NCBI GenBank assembly: GCA_961205875.1
Contig: OY540814.1
Span: forward strand, 25,922,151 to 25,986,150
Length of the DNA stretch: 64,000 nt
Source of the DNA: Sialis fuliginosa
Lineage: Eukaryota; Arthropoda; Insecta; Megaloptera; Sialidae
Direction: 5' to 3'
The notes under the pieces are model-generated. The model searched no databases. It had not been told where the DNA came from and worked only from the letters and a program-made list of their open reading frames with translations. The translations under genes and the position numbers were made by a program. Below, piece by piece: positions 1 to 14,727 of this stretch (positions within the stretch are counted from its first letter, which is position 1; every line of letters starts with the position of its first letter).

Positions 1-2153
1 TGATAAACCTCGAACTGGTTATCAGAACAGTTTAAAATGTTTTTTTGAACAAGTTTTAAGAAGTATTATAAATTGCAGTACTATAAATGATATATAAAGA
101 TAATATGTATATTAAAGAAACTGTGTTAAGATAATTAAAGAGCACCACTTAACAATTGACAATTTGATAATTTTTATTTTGTTAATTAATTTTGAAATAG
201 AGCAAAATAAAAAATCCGGTTTTATATAAAAGATGAAGAGAATATTATTACATAAAATTTATGTTCTATATAACCTTTTACTCTGTGTAACGAACCGTTT
301 AGAAGAAATTCGTTTCTGTATAATATTTTATAGAAAAAAAAGAAAAGAACAACTTTATATGAACATGTATTCGGAAATTCTTTGTGAGGGATCTACACTC
401 TACAGGTTCTCAAAAATGATTAGTTTTTATTTAATATCAGGAGAATCCTTTGAGATACAGTTATGAAATTTGATGGTCGGTTTAGTATTAATAAGTGTTA
501 TCGTTTTATAGTATCAATCAATTATTTAGCACAGGGTTGTATGAGATAACCAGACCCTTAAATTTTTATCTTGTATTTTTGTATTCTTTATTCATCCGAT
601 ACACTATGCTAAATAATCATTGATCAATACTGAAAATCAATAACTCACATTAATATTAAAGCGATTTTTTGTAACATTATCAAAACGGGTTCCCCAGATC
701 TCTATTTTTATAAATATAAATGAATGGCTCATAGACGATTTCAATGCGGTTTTCACCAATATAATTTTTCTGTGTAAATTCATGGATATTAATATTTTAT
801 GAATGTTAAGATTTAAAATCAAAAAACTAAAAAAAAACTTTATCAAGTTGTGTTTTGTTTGTTTTTTGCTTAAAATAATTTATGTTATGTATTTTTTTAT
901 ATTCGTTGTAAATCGTTCCTGTATATAAAATGGTGGCCACAGCATTTTATTTTATTATGAATTTGAATTTGAATATCCTCCACGGTAACTGAAAATGCAA
1001 ATCTAAAAATTATCCATTACCAGTGAGTCTCGTAGAAATCATAACTTTATAATTAGTTTGTTCTATTTCCTATGTTTACAGAACAAACTAATTCTCGAGA
1101 GACGAAATAATATGTAACACTGTAAAACGTAATTTTGCATTTTATTCTATTAATATATGCCGTGGTTAAATATTTATACCACAAGGAAGTGTCGAAACAT
1201 ATCAATGTCATTTATTGATTTTACTGTTTATTTTTACATACATATTTCTATACTGATTTATGATTTGTTTTAATATTTTACGATTATCTTCTTGAAAACT
1301 ATTTAAAAACTAAATCTACACCAGCTTTCAATAAACAAACATTTAAAGCTGTCTCCTATATACCTGTAAAAATATAGCAGTCAATAATATGTGGTTATTT
1401 AATTCTACTGAGGCCAACTGTTTAAATTTCTGGTAACTAATCTGTTTTTTTAATCGGGTTTTTTTCTTTTCCCTTTTGGCTTTACTATCAGTTAAATACA
1501 GCCAGTTATAACCAACGAACATATTCAACTCTCGGCATGGATTATATTATAAAAGGAGAAATGTCCTGGAGTAATCAGGGTGGGTGAAACTTATGAAAAT
1601 TAAAAAACAAGGTATCATTAAAAACCCATAAAATATATCCACAAATAAAAAATCATAATATTGTCAGCTTTCATTTTGTACAGCCTGTATTTTCTATATG
1701 TCAGTAATATCGAAGCAATTGAATTTGTCACAAAAAACATCGTTGGTATATTTTGTATGTCACTATTATTGTATAAAGAAGGCAGAGAGCGTACAACAAA
1801 AGGTTTTATTTCACCTGAGACAGAATCACTTTGTGCTCAATGTAACAAAGCCAGTTTCATTACAAACCCACTGTACTGTGTGTATACTTTCTACTAAGGA
1901 TCATCCTCTTATGGTCATTCTCTCAACTAAAACCGTATAATAGGTAGGCTACAGTTATTGTTAGAAGTTATTTTTATCGTATAGCTAATTAGTTTGTAAT
2001 TAGTGCAGGACCTGACGCTTTCTTGATTATATATAGCGTTACATCATATAGAGGGGGGGGGGGTCGCCCCGGGCCCTAGATGCTAAGAGGGTACAGGTAT
2101 TGTGGTAACATAATTATAAACAAAATTATTATAAATTTTACTTTTTAGACAAG
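1..2153. other. No gene; AT-rich with repeat tails
   Basis: I see no exon here. The stretch 690-840 resembles a LINE-like tail (CGATTTCAATGCGGTTTTCAC) also hinted at near 4100. A G-run with GCCCCGGGCCC at 2053-2080 looks like a hAT terminus fragment. Short open frames are below 80 codons and unremarkable. Confidence 0.6.
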
Positions 2154-2323
2154 GGAGCGTTCAAGTATTACGTAACGCAATTTTTGAAATTTTCTAAAGG
2201 GTTAAAAAAAACAACGTTACGTAACGCGTAGTTCAAACCCCCCTCCCGCCCCTGTAACGCATCGTAACGTTTTACAAGACCCCCCCCTCCCCCCAAATTC
2301 GTAACGTAATACTTGAACGCTCC
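2154..2323. mobile_element. Short MITE with GGAGCGTTCAAGTATTACG ends (170 bp)
   Basis: GGAGCGTTCAAGTATTACGT at the left mirrors ACGTAATACTTGAACGCTCC at the right. The right half contains runs of C and repeats of GTAACG. The family was not identified and no clear TSD was seen. Confidence 0.8.
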
Positions 2324-4363
2324 ACAGTTTAAAAAAAAATCATAAAAATTTCATAGCGCTCCACTAAGGCCACTACCTCAAGTAAGCCTAGTTTCGATCC
2401 AGCTTTTGTTCCAAAACAACTTTTTTATAAATAATATTATAATTAAAATTATAATTATATTATAATAATATAAGATTACTTCAACAATTTTTAATTTCAT
2501 TTGCATCTTAAAAAGTTATAGGCTAAATTTTCTCTATACTAAATGAAAGCTACAAACCCCTTTTTTCTACAATTTTTCGACTAAGTATCTATAATGAAAG
2601 AAATATAAATTACCATACTGCCGAAATTCAATAATTCGGTGAAAAACATCTTAGAAAAAATAGCATTTTATAATTATTGCACGTGATAATTATTTTTATA
2701 ATACAAGCAAGAAAAAAAATATTTCGACTCTTGAAGAAACCCAAATCCCCCGAAGATTTAAAGAAAAGTCTTGCCCAAAACCCAAAATATATTTTTGAAA
2801 TTTTATGCTCTTTCGAATGGTAATAATCAATTTTTTTTTAAAGTGACCCCCCTCCCCAATCTTATTATTTCTTTAAATCTAAATGAGTTTTATGGTTATT
2901 TACATAACATAAACTGTGTAGCCAAAGTAATTGTTTTTCTTACTCACCTCAGCTCTTTCTAACTATGTACAAAATTTGAACTCGATACAAATTTGACACT
3001 TGAAAAGGTTCTCTTGTTAGGAACTTGTACAAACTATACAATAATATTGTTCTTGAGTACTGGAGTTAGAATATCCATATATTAACTTCTAAAATACTAT
3101 GATAGATAGATATATACATATTGTTCGAAGTTTGGCAGGGGTTATTTTAGTGTGTAGTTGTAGTTTGTTTCTGCAGTTCCAAAATTGAAAACTGCAGTTG
3201 TAAAAGCTAATTTGTGTAGTTGAAAAATTACAAGTAAAAAGAAAAATAAATAAAAGTTTAGATAAAAATTTTCTTAAAATAATCCCTGAAGTTTGGTGAT
3301 GAAAATCAACCAAGAAGATAGTTTTGAACAATGGCGTAGCTAACGGAAGGGGCACAGGTGCCTAACCTATTGGAAACGCCACTGTTTTGATATGCCTGTA
3401 TTTGGAAACGTTTCATTTTGCGATTCATAAATCGAACATGTGTTGTTGTACGTGAAAGTAGATATTTGTAAAGGAAAACACTTTTGCATTTGACATAACG
3501 TAAATTGCCAATATCAAATTCAATATAACGTACGATGATGTTTATTAAATAACACTTTTATACGAAAAGCGCGTTTGAATGTACTCAAATAACATATTTG
3601 AAAACATTGCATATGACAGTAACCAAAATGGGTAAATGTAAACAGAGATACAATAGATGAAAAATGTTTAAAGCAGGGCTGTGGAGTCGGAATCAGAGTC
3701 TAAGTAATTTTGAGTTGAGTTAAAATAGTAAAATAGTAACATCAAAAGATTAGAAAGAAAATTTTGCATAGCGTCTTTTGTTTCTATGATGTTATAGTGA
3801 AGAAATGTCATTTATAGAAAAACACAGTAGCCATGGAATATAAGACGCTGAAAACAATTACTATATGTGAATGTCAGTTTGAATCATGATACCTACAAAT
3901 ATATATCTTTCCACCATGAGTTTGACTGAAAAAATATGCATTTTACAATATAAATAAATGGATTTTTATAAATTACAATAAAGAACTTCCAAGAAAGGTA
4001 ACCTATTTATTTATTTTTGATTTTCATACAAATTCTAAGACCTGGTGTTTCCTGGGAGAAAATATAATTTTACACGATTTTTTCAATAACTACTGAATGG
4101 ATTTTATTCCGGTTTTCACTAATGGATAGGTTAAGTTTAGGTGTATAATTTGTGGATATTTTGAGTAAATTTCATGAAGCCGGAAAAAAACAATTCGTGG
4201 TGAACCGTGTGTTGTTAGCATGTTGGGTGGGCATGTTGGGTGGGAATGTCGGGTGGGCATGATTACTTTATGTTTAATTAAATTAATATCCCCGGGTAAC
4301 ACCGGGCCAATGCGCTAGTATATTATAAATCAACGAATTTTTCTGCATAAAAGTGTTTCTCTA
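2324..4363. other. No gene; repeat debris
   Basis: AT-rich sequence in which 2790-3030 resembles 34880-35045 (CTATGTACAAAATTTGAACT and CACTTGAAAAGGTTC blocks), indicating an old dispersed repeat. A hAT-like end CAGGGCTGTGGAGTCGG is at about 3675. A CCCGGGTAACACCGGG tail at 4290-4307 recurs in reverse at about 45466-45480. Confidence 0.55.
3329..3384. mobile_element. Possible 56-bp hAT remnant
   Basis: CAATGGCGTAGCTAAC at the left and CGCCACTG at the right resemble the ends of the CAGTGGCG hAT family in this window. Flanks GTTTTGAA and TTTTGATA share a shifted 6-bp core. It may be a severe internal deletion or two chance ends. Confidence 0.4.
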
Positions 4364-4697
4364 ATGTCCGGTATCATAAAGGACCTAGCAAATTTGTTAG
4401 CTAACAAACACTTTCAACTGAGATATCAAACTTATATGACAGTTCTTTTGGAGTTTGTTGATGACTTTGACAAGTTTCGCGCACGCGTTGAAGGTAAATA
4501 CAAACGGTATTAAAACAGTGGTGATGTTATGAAAATTATTTTGTACGGTCAAAGATGCCAACTGTGTTACAATTAGTTGAAGTGTCACTGCTCTAAATTC
4601 CATAACTAATCCATAGATACTAGTACAGTATTAATACCCCATTTGAATGTAATTGCTAGCTAACAAATTTTGTTAGGTCCTTTATAATACCGGACAT
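4364..4697. mobile_element. MITE with about 41-bp inverted repeats (334 bp)
   Basis: ATGTCCGGTATCATAAAGGA at the left is mirrored at the right, continuing through GACCTA.CAAATTTGTTAGCTA. A half-copy with the same internal sequence (ATCAAACTTATATGACAGTTC region) lies inverted at about 46245-46360. Flanks TA/AA are too short to define the superfamily. Confidence 0.8.
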
Positions 4698-7600
4698 AAT
4701 TGTAGGTATTCAAGTTTCTAATTTAACACCTTTATTTTTTGTATACGTATCGATTTTTGAAATGGTCTGAAATATTTTAATTCGAATGTTTTTGGCTCAC
4801 GACAAAATTAAGCCACTTGGTGTATGTTTGGACCAGGGCCAGCTGAGAAGCATACCTATGTAGCATACTATACCCACTTCCCTATAGCACTGTAAATTAG
4901 GGACATCGAATTTTCTTAAAATGATCTCGGGTTATTTTTATCTGTTTCTATAAACAATGGGTAGTTTAGTTTTGTTTTCAACGATTGTCTGTGAGTTTAA
5001 TTATTTTTAATGATTATTGTTATCGCTGTTGTATCTTATAATCTTCATACCTTCTTACATTTATTTTGATCGTTATTATGTTTTGGTTTTAGTACGTAGT
5101 GATTTATTTCAAAAGGATAACCTCTTTTTATTGTAATAAATAATTCTTGTTTTTATATACATCGATAAACTAATTCTAATTAGCCCAGGAAATGTAAAGA
5201 AACAATTAAATACATTATAATATATTACAAAACTTTTTTTTTTAAGTATTTTATTTTATTTTAGACGCCATTTTGAAATGTATAAAATATTTTTTTGTTA
5301 AAATAATAATAAAGAAGCTGTAATAGGAGCAACGATACTTTCTTATAAAAACAGTGTACGTGTTTTAAATTGTATTAAAAAAAAAATTAGCCCTCGGTCT
5401 CGGCTTTAAATTTTGAAATAAAAAAGACTCCTCTGAAACTTCGTGAGTGGATTCATTTTGGCGTAACCTACAACTTTTTTATCTTAGAATTGAGGCGTTT
5501 TTGATGTGGCATGCGTCAAACATGTCAATTTAACGATAGTTATAGGAAATTTACGAATAACCCTTTCTTTTTTACTTGTATTACAAGATTTTATAATGCA
5601 AACATCGGGAAATATATTGACCTAAAAAAATATTAGGGCATTTAGCAATACCTACACCCTCAACATGTTAAATTCAATTTTTTCTGTCTTTATCATTTAT
5701 TTAACCATACAGTTTTTTTTTAATATAATTAAAAACACTTAAATTGTTCACTCTCAGTATTTCATATAACAATATAATAGTTTTAAATTATTTCTTCATT
5801 TTTTTAAAATGAATAGAATAATAAATATGCTCTAAAACATTTTTTCTCTAATTCGCACCGTTTCAAAAATAATTCGAAAAATTCAAAAATTGACAATAGT
5901 AATTGTTTTCAAAAAGATAAGATTTTCATCCGAGACAAAAAAAAATTAATCATATCAATTTGTTAACTAAAATTATATACTTGTAATTTTATAACTTTGC
6001 TTAATACACCCGTTAACACCATCTTACCGACGCCTATGTTATTTTATATTCTATATATGTATGTATATTTAATACATATAGACTCATTTATGTTCCTACT
6101 TACCTTTGTATTATCGAGTCAAGTGTTCTATAAAGAAAACGTAATATATGTAACATCAAAAGGAAAATACCTATGTTGGTGTCTGATGTAGAGCCCCAGA
6201 TTTTGGTTTCCTAGTTGTATGGATTATTGTTGTTCACGCACATATTTGTATGTATGTAAGTATCATCAACATACATACATATGTGTTGACTTACCTTACA
6301 TAGTTACATATGTAGTACATTACCGTCCAAAATTTTCGAAGCAGGTATATTTTTCTATGTATTAAAACTTTATTATCAGTGCGTTCGAAGAGGCCATTTT
6401 GAGGGTTCCGTACTTCAAAATAAAATAATTCAAATCTATAGATATGATTTTCGTTGCGTTCGTAGCATGCAATGAATATCAAAAAAATTAAAATCTTTTG
6501 AAAAATATTGTACAGTCAATGAGATGAATACAAATGCTCTAATTCATTCTACAAAAAATTTCAAAAATATGTTCGTTTACGCCATGACTCGAGAATGGTG
6601 AGAGATGAAGGAGGAGAAAAAATTACGAATAAACGAAACTCGGCATTTCAGATAAACGAGACTTCGAATAAACGAGTCCCGACTGTACTTAATACGTGGA
6701 CTGCTTGGAGCCACAGGTACATTTTTGAGTTAGAATTCAAATTCTACTGATTAAGATCTACATTTTGATACCCCACACGTCTTAGTTTACAATTTTTTTG
6801 TTATTTTGGATTTATTTTAAAGCTTCCTGCAGGCGCCATTTTTGATTTAGAAAAAAAATAAAAAAGGGTCAGTTTGGTTATACATTTTGACGTGCCACAT
6901 GCCATGGTATAAAAAATTATTTTTAGGCTGTCTTTAAACCTTCGCACCCCCTCTGAAAAATTAGTTTAAAAAATTTTTTTTACATATTTTACTAGAGGAC
7001 ACAAAAAATATGTCTGCTTCCATAATTTTTAACGGTAGTGTATGTATATGGGGTAGTAAATATTATATGTATTATTGTGTTTACCAATATACAAATGTGG
7101 TTAGTGATCATTTTAATTATTCAATGTTCTCTAAATTATAAAGAGCCATAAAGATAACGTTCGAAACAACATCGTTTATACCCAAAAGCCAAATAGAAAC
7201 TTTAATGACTTTAGTTTAAGTTCTATGTCGATTTTTAAAAACACGTCAAAAGTTTGTTAACAACTGTTATAAAAAAATAATTTGATAATATTTTATTAAT
7301 TGATTGATTCTTTAACCCTTGTGTGAATGGATAGGTACCCCTTACATGACAATAGGTATTGTAAATATAGTATATACTGACTAATTTTAGGGAAAAAGAA
7401 ATTGTCACTATGGCAAAGCTGAGACAATTTAAATTAACACTTTAAAAAAAGTGTGAGCGCCAGTTATTGGGCGAGGAACATATGTATTTTATTACCTGTT
7501 GAACATAGCAGTCAGAGACCAAAAAATATTCGCAAAAGTCCAAAAAAGGAAAAAAATTTCAGATGGTCTTAAACTTTTGCAGGGTAGTTTTTTAGTTTAG

Positions 7601-8897
7601 GCATGAGAGACGTCCGAGTGCCCGCATCAAAATCGCTTTTATACGGGCACTTTCTTTCTATTCTGCACTAGTATATTAAAACTATGTATAAGTACAACTA
7701 CAAAACAGCTACCAAGATAAAACAATTTATTAATTACAAGAAAATATATCGAAAATCCACAATTTCTAACTAGTGGTTGTTAAATTAATACTCTCGCAAA
7801 TATACTTGGACAGAGTATCATCAATGTCTTATTTTAACCTCGACACAAATCAAACCGTTCACGTTTTTCGCGTTTAGATTTCTTTCTGTTTACTCAAGTT
7901 TTCCAATCAATACCTTTTATAAACAGACGTTTTGTGTTATTTACAAAAGCTCAGACACAATTTTGTAATAAATTCTTAAGATATTATTTTCATTTATGTA
8001 CTTCGTGATGTAGTTATATAAATATTATTTTTGTTATTTTGCTTTTATTAAAGTTTTAGCTCACAATCAGTTTTTCCAATTGTGAACTTTTCACAAAGAA
8101 AATAGTGTTACGAAATAATTGCTAATATTAATAGTAATTTATTTTCTTTATATTGAAGTTTTTTATGTTTCCAATTTTTAAAAGGATTTATAAAATCTTA
8201 GACAAATACCAGAGGTCGACAAACTAGGACTCCTGAACCACATGCACTCTGAATAACTTAAATTGAAAGTAAAAATAAATAAGTATTTTCTTATTTTATT
8301 GTGATAGAATAATTAGTATTATAACTTTTATAAATTTTTTTTTAGAACATTTTTTTTGTCTCAATCTGAAATGATCACATAGCTTCTCGTATCTTCGATA
8401 TTGCGAGGAAGCAATAACTATACCAATTCTTTATAATACTTGATTGAAAAGTCCTTTAAACAAATTCTGAAGAGCATTAATTTAACATACATATATATCT
8501 AAATCAACACAAAATAATGTAAATAATAACGCTATACAATCGTCTAGAAGTAATTTTGATGAGAACTTTTTAAATTGCGTTTCTACAAAATTATATCTAA
8601 CTTGGGTGTATATTCTTTGAACCTATCTCTTGTTTTGATGACATCGCAGCTTTACTTTTGTATAAATTTATTGAAATAGTTCCACGTCTTTGTACAAGAA
8701 TATTAAACTCTTCTTAAATGTAAACAAGCGGTTCAGAAACTTTTACTATTCAAAACATCTGTACAATACAATTCATAGATAATATAATTTAGTATCTCGT
8801 TAAATATTAGTAAGAAGGGGGGGGGGGTATAAAACTAGATACGAAGCAAACAAATAACAAATTAATGATTTTTTAAATATTGAATAGGAATAAAATA
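4698..8897. other. No gene recognised
   Basis: AT-rich with TATG/TACA microsatellite-like stretches near 6240-6290. A TTCCGTAC repeat word at about 6405 and pogo-like ATAAACGAG words at 6630-6690 suggest transposon debris. An 11-base G-run is at 8817-8827. No frame above 65 codons. Confidence 0.55.
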
Positions 8898-9157
8898 GAG
8901 TGTACTCTCGATTATTCGGGCTAATGTTGGGGAGACGGGCACGGTTACTTGAAAAACGGATAAACCAAACTATCAATTTTTATTTGGTTTAAGAATACAT
9001 ATGATTATCATTTTTTAATTAATTAAAAAAATCTGTGATTCTTGTTTACCAAATCCAAACGCACCATCGCATATCTCATTAAAAAATAATTAATTTAAAA
9101 AAAAGTGATTTATTCAAAGCACGGATTATCCGCACCCGGATAATCGAGAGAACATTG
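8898..9157. mobile_element. pogo/Tigger-like MITE (260 bp)
   Basis: Ends carry CTCTCGATTATTCGGG on the left and CCGGATAATCGAGAG on the right, the CTCGATTATCCG core of pogo-class inverted repeats. TA dinucleotides flank both ends (8896-8897, 9158-9159). The interior is AT-rich with no transposase. Confidence 0.8.
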
Positions 9158-9265
9158 TAATTGATATTTTTTACCGCGAGTATTTCGTAGCTATTTTCTA
9201 TACAAACGCCCGCACGGAGTACCTACGCTTTTACATTGTCTGTTTTTGTTCGCTATGCGTGTCTA

Positions 9266-9482
9266 CACTGAAAAAAATATCGTTCGTTAATATTATGAAA
9301 CGCATTCAACAACCATGAATTCATAGTAATAATGAAGAAATACTTTATATTAAAATAAAAATTCATTACTTTTTACTTTTAATGAATTTTTACTTTAATA
9401 TAAAGTATTTCTTCATTATTACTATGAATTCATGGTTGTTGAACGCGATTCATAATATTAATAAACGATATTTCTTTCAGTG
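9266..9482. mobile_element. Foldback MITE, near-perfect 217-bp palindrome
   Basis: CACTGAAAAAAATATCGTT at the left is mirrored at the right (AACGATATTTCTTTCAGTG), and the arms pair almost completely to a short central loop. TA flanks both sides (9264-9265, 9483-9484), suggesting a Tc1/mariner-type element. It starts 109 bp after the pogo-like element at 8898-9157. Confidence 0.85.
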
Positions 9483-10951
9483 TATTATAGGTGTATAAAC
9501 GCGTACGTACCTCGTGTGGGTGCAAGTATACGGACTTTCCTGTAAAATACCCTAAAAATTAGATTCAGTACATTTTTACAATGTAAATGAAATATCATTG
9601 ACATTCGTATTTAACAAAATGTTGAGAACCTATAATTTACAATGATGCTCGAGATGTTTGAAATCGCTTCACTTGATGGTTTCAAACTTCAGAAATACTG
9701 AAATTGGTAACTTGATATAGCAAGAATCATGTAGCGCAATAACTACGCTTCGTATATCGCAAAGGAAATCTCTATCATAGAGACAAGCAGTGTTTGCAAA
9801 GTTACAAAAATGTTGACTATTTTAAAATTATTTTATTAGTTTTCTTTGTACAATGAAACTCTAGACAGCTATTGTGTCAGAATGAAGAAAAGTAATATTT
9901 CAAGTTAGAATTAGGGCTGCACAAGAAACGAGACGAAAAAAGAGTCAATTAAGTTGATACTTTAAGTACTTTCACTGAGTACTTGTGATAGCTAAGTCTA
10001 GGGGTGAAATCACATAATATTTATTTTTTCAAAATATCTCAAGAACGACACATGTTACGTGAAAATTGTATAGAATATTTTTTGTAGAGCATTAAATTTT
10101 CTATAATATGGGTCTACAACGTTTGTTGTAAAATATTCGCGTACAAAGATTTATCTTATTATATTTTGTCGAATTGAGAATTTCCTTTTTTATAATTTAA
10201 AATTATCATAATTTTAGCTGGCCAACCCTGACAAAACTATTTAAATATGTTAGTATATTAACAATTCATTTATCAATGCAATATTTTTATTGTTACCAAA
10301 ATAGATTTTAAAATTTAAAATCGTTTTGTAAAAAATTAAGCTCCTATCATTTAAGTCAGTCTCGTCTAATTGTAAGTATCGTGAATCATTGCCAATAATT
10401 TTAATTGTATAACTAGTGTTTTTAAAACAATTTTCTATCAGTTTTTCATATAAAATAAATAAAACACACAAATATTAACATGTAAGTTATATCTTCTATT
10501 TTCGATTAACTTAAGTGCGTGGGTTTTTCCTTTTGTTCTATTAAAGGATAATCTAATTTATAACATGCACTCTCCTTCGCCCACCAAATTGACGATATAT
10601 CATAATAAAATATACGGGTTGTTAATGTGTGGTGTGAAAATTTCCTCAACACTTTACATAAAAATATCGTAAGATATATAAATATGTTCTATTATAACAG
10701 GGCAAAGACAAAAGCGATTGCCATGTTTGAGATACATCAATTCGAATTTTTATAAATAATTGCAAGAGTAAATTGAACATTATGACGAAAATTCGTAGAC
10801 CAACGATTTTACTTATATATAGAAAAAAAGTTAACAATATTGAGATCGCGTCTTTTTTTGTATTACGTAATGAAATCGGACTGTCTGTCTGTCTGTCTAT
10901 CATAGCCTTCTAGCAACTGAACCGTTTGATTTAGAAAGCTGAAATTTGGCA

Positions 10952-12080
10952 CAGTGGCGTAGATAGGGGGGGGGGGTCAAGGGAATCAATCCCCCCCCCC
11001 ATGAGACTACGAAAATTATAAGTTGATCAAAATAATTTATAATACTACACGAATTTAGTTTCCAGATTTCTAAAATTTAAAAATATTATTAGAATATTCA
11101 TATTTATGCACAAATCAAACATTTTAACCAAAAAAAGCATTTAATATTAATTTACATGATCAATTATAAATCTATAATACCTCTACGTCTTATTTTCTTG
11201 TATTTTAGTCGATATTTGTATGAAGAGTTGAAGTTCACTGCTGGAAATTTCACTAAAAAATTTCGAATTTTTGATTTAATTAAAAGTATGTTTATTGTAT
11301 AGAAAATGACGTGAAAAGTTGTTTGTTTCAAACCGCAGGTCTGTATCTCAAACCGTTCTCGAGATATAAGCTCTCAAACTTTCAGTTTTTTTTTAATTTT
11401 GAAGAAAAATGGCCCTAACTTTTGAACGTGTGGTCGGAATTGATTTTAGTTGACGGATTTGAAATCAGCGTGTCAAAATTTATATAATGATATGTATAAT
11501 ACCTTAAAACTCGAAAAAAAAAATTTCACGAAAAATCGAAAAAATTCAAAGGGGTATACCTTAAAAAAATGTCGATTTTTGACCAAATTTTTTTTGTCGG
11601 ATTTTAAAGTATTATACATGTCATTATATAGATTTTGACACGCTGATTTCAAATCCGTCAACTAAAATCAATTCCGACCACACGTTCAAAAGTTATGGCC
11701 TTTTTTCTCCAAAAATTTGATAAAACTAAAACTTTGAGAGGCTATATCTCGAGAACGGTTTGAGATACAGACCTGCGGTTTGAAACAAACAATTTTTCAC
11801 GTCATTTTCTATACAATAAACATACTTTTAACGAAATCAAAAATTCGAAATTTTTTAGTGATATTTCCTGCAGTGAACTTCAACTCGTCATACAAATATC
11901 GACTAAAATACAAGAAAATAAGACGTAGAATCATTTAGTCACTATATAAATATTTATATAAGAATTTAAAAAAGTAAAAACTTGAATTTAAGGTGTTTCT
12001 TAACTAGTTTTTTTGTTAATAGGAGGGGAAGGATTGACAAAATATGCTTCCGTTATTAAAAATTTCACGCCTCGCCACTG
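10952..12080. mobile_element. hAT-like foldback element, copy A, with 748-bp palindrome
   Basis: Starts CAGTGGCGTAGATA and ends CGCCTCGCCACTG, with a G-run and a C-run just inside the left end. The inner 11182-11929 is a near-perfect inverted repeat with arms of about 370 bp. The two strands therefore encode almost the same meaningless 62-residue frame (11450-11638 plus, 11473-11661 minus). No clear 8-bp TSD was found for this copy. It is too short and palindromic to encode a transposase. Confidence 0.75.
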
Positions 12081-14727
12081 TTCTATATGTTGCGGCTAAG
12101 TTGTTGTCGGCTTTTGAGGGTGCGAACTTAGTTACCAAAAAATGTATTCAATCCCGGCGACTGGGGTATCGAATGAAATTTGTTATTATTAAAACCTTCG
12201 TTTAACAAATTTTTAAAACAATCGTAAAAATATTTTGTCCTGCCCATATCTCCGAAAGTAACAGTGAGAAAAAATCTGAAAAAATGGGAATATGTATAAT
12301 GATGAAGAAAATATATTAGGATTCCAAAATTAAATTTTATTAAAAATCTTCAGCGCATTGTTCTGCCGCCTTTTCGATAATAATATAAACTGCTACTAAT
12401 TACATCTTTTGTATAAATTAATTCCCGCAATATTCATATGTATGTATAAAAAAAACTATAGATCGCATACGATATTGATACCATTTTGTTAAAAAGTTTA
12501 ATATTGATTTTTTTAATAATGAGCAAAGCATATGACAGGCATAGCTACAAAAATCCTACTGAAAGAGAGACTGTCAACAAAATATTAATTTATCGTTCGT
12601 AATCTTGAATTGTATTGTTATAAAGTAAATTAATTATATTTAATATATCAATTACTGAACAAATGTCATAAGTGAAGATTAATCATATAATAGCTTACGT
12701 TACAGTCATTTTCACGGATTAAATTAATTAATTACAATAGAATTAAGTATGTGACAGTAAATATACCTAAATGAAAATAGCACAATGTTTATTTACAATT
12801 CAATGTTGAAGACTATAGTATACATTATTGTTTTTTTTTGGTTCCATTCGCCGACTTTCAGATTTGAATATAGAAAAAATTCTCACAATATTTTAGACTC
12901 CTATGAACGACGCAAACAGAGATTTATTTCCATTTAATTAATATGGAAAAATGACTTTTAATAACGTGTGAATAGCTAATTTTTGTATTTCTTAAAGCAA
13001 CATTTTGTAGAAAGTTAAATTCCTTATAAAATGAAATTCATAGATCCAGAATATTTAAAGATATGTTCATTTATTTTTATGATACGAGTCTGAAATTTTG
13101 GAAGAATCTAAGAAAATTTCTAAAGCTAAAACATTGGCCAATGGGACCGAAAATTATTTTTTTAACCCTAGTATACATATGTCATTACGCGGAAAAAGAA
13201 CATATTTCAGACATGAATCATAAAAAAAATAACAGGATTACATACAGTTAAAGTTTTACCAAATATTATAAAGAAATTACTTACGATAAAAATCAAAAGA
13301 AAATCTTTTATAGGGTACTTATGCTAATTAATTTCCTCATGTTAATTAGTTAATTAATTATGTAAGTAATTATGTTATCTTCTATTTGGATTTATTTTGA
13401 CGACTACACAACTGTCAATACCTGAAGATTTTAATCATACAATGTTATACAGACTGTTCCGAAAGTCAAGACCCATAGGGAAAAAAAATAGTCCAAAAAT
13501 GTATTACATAATTTGCAACATAACAAATAATAATAATTGAAATCATGATTTACGGAACATTCTGTATTTATTTTGCATGTATAATAGGTATTATTATTAA
13601 TAAATATATTAATTAAGAGTAATATATTATCTACTATTTATTTTTGTTATACGTATATAATTTTTTTTATCGTGTGTGTTTATTATTCAACACAGTAAAT
13701 ATAGGTGACAAAAATGAATAATGATTAAAAAGTGAGATGACGTACTGCAAGTGCGTGTACTATTAAATAACCTTAATTAAATATTAAGTGTGTTTACCAG
13801 TAACAGTGTTTGTAACAGATTTTATCTCTTTATTTTATTATTTATAATAATAAATACTTTATATACTACAGGGGTAGAATATCTGCTTTAAGAAAGTTTC
13901 TAATAATATTACCTATACTTAACAAGTTCTTATGAGAATGTAAATACATAAATTACATTTTTTATATTATATTAAAGGTCCTACAGTTTTTGTAGGGCAA
14001 AGTCACGTACTACTTAAATCCGACCCTGAACTGAGCTTTAATATACTGAATCTATATCATATCAAAACAAAAAAATCGATATTGTGTATCTATTAAAGCG
14101 AACTTCAATTCTCAGAAAATACTACGCATAAAAAATATTGTTGACTCGTACAAAAAATGTTTCAATTCGCTGAACTGCAATACCTACCTACATTATTTTC
14201 GTGATATGAACCGATTTATCTACATCACTTTTAGAGTATGTTTTCTTTTTGGAATATTAATGTTATGTTTTAATTATACACGTTAGTACTTTGTACTTGT
14301 ATATTGAAATAAAAAAAGCAGTGTAATAAATTTATTCAGGACATGTAATAATTAATAATTAATTGGATACGTATAAATATATATACTCAGTACATTATAT
14401 ACTAGTTTTATTCAGATATAATTTACTAATATGTATTAATTTTTTGTATAATGTGTACCTAAGCATACAGTAAAAAAAAAATGAAATAAAAAATAAAATA
14501 AAAATAGATAAAAGCCGAAGATATTCAATGCAGTTTGAATATGTAGCCAGTAAATTCTATTTTTGGAATAATTTTCATATACCTATAGAACGGAGGAAAT
14601 TAAAACTTTCATTTTTAATTACAAAGATAGACGAGAAAACTTAATTTTCAATATTTGACATGCGCGTTCAGAAAATATACCAACCATTTTTTTAAATTTC
14701 CTTCTCCTGATTTTTGTCGACCAATCA
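12081..14727. other. No gene recognised
   Basis: AT-rich sequence without clear repeats, inverted ends or coding signal. The longest frame is about 62 codons and low-complexity. Confidence 0.55.

Noticed and set aside
10952-12080. Matching 62-residue frames on both strands considered as a conserved small protein
   Set aside because: They arise because the two strands of a palindrome read alike; there is no start context or codon signal.
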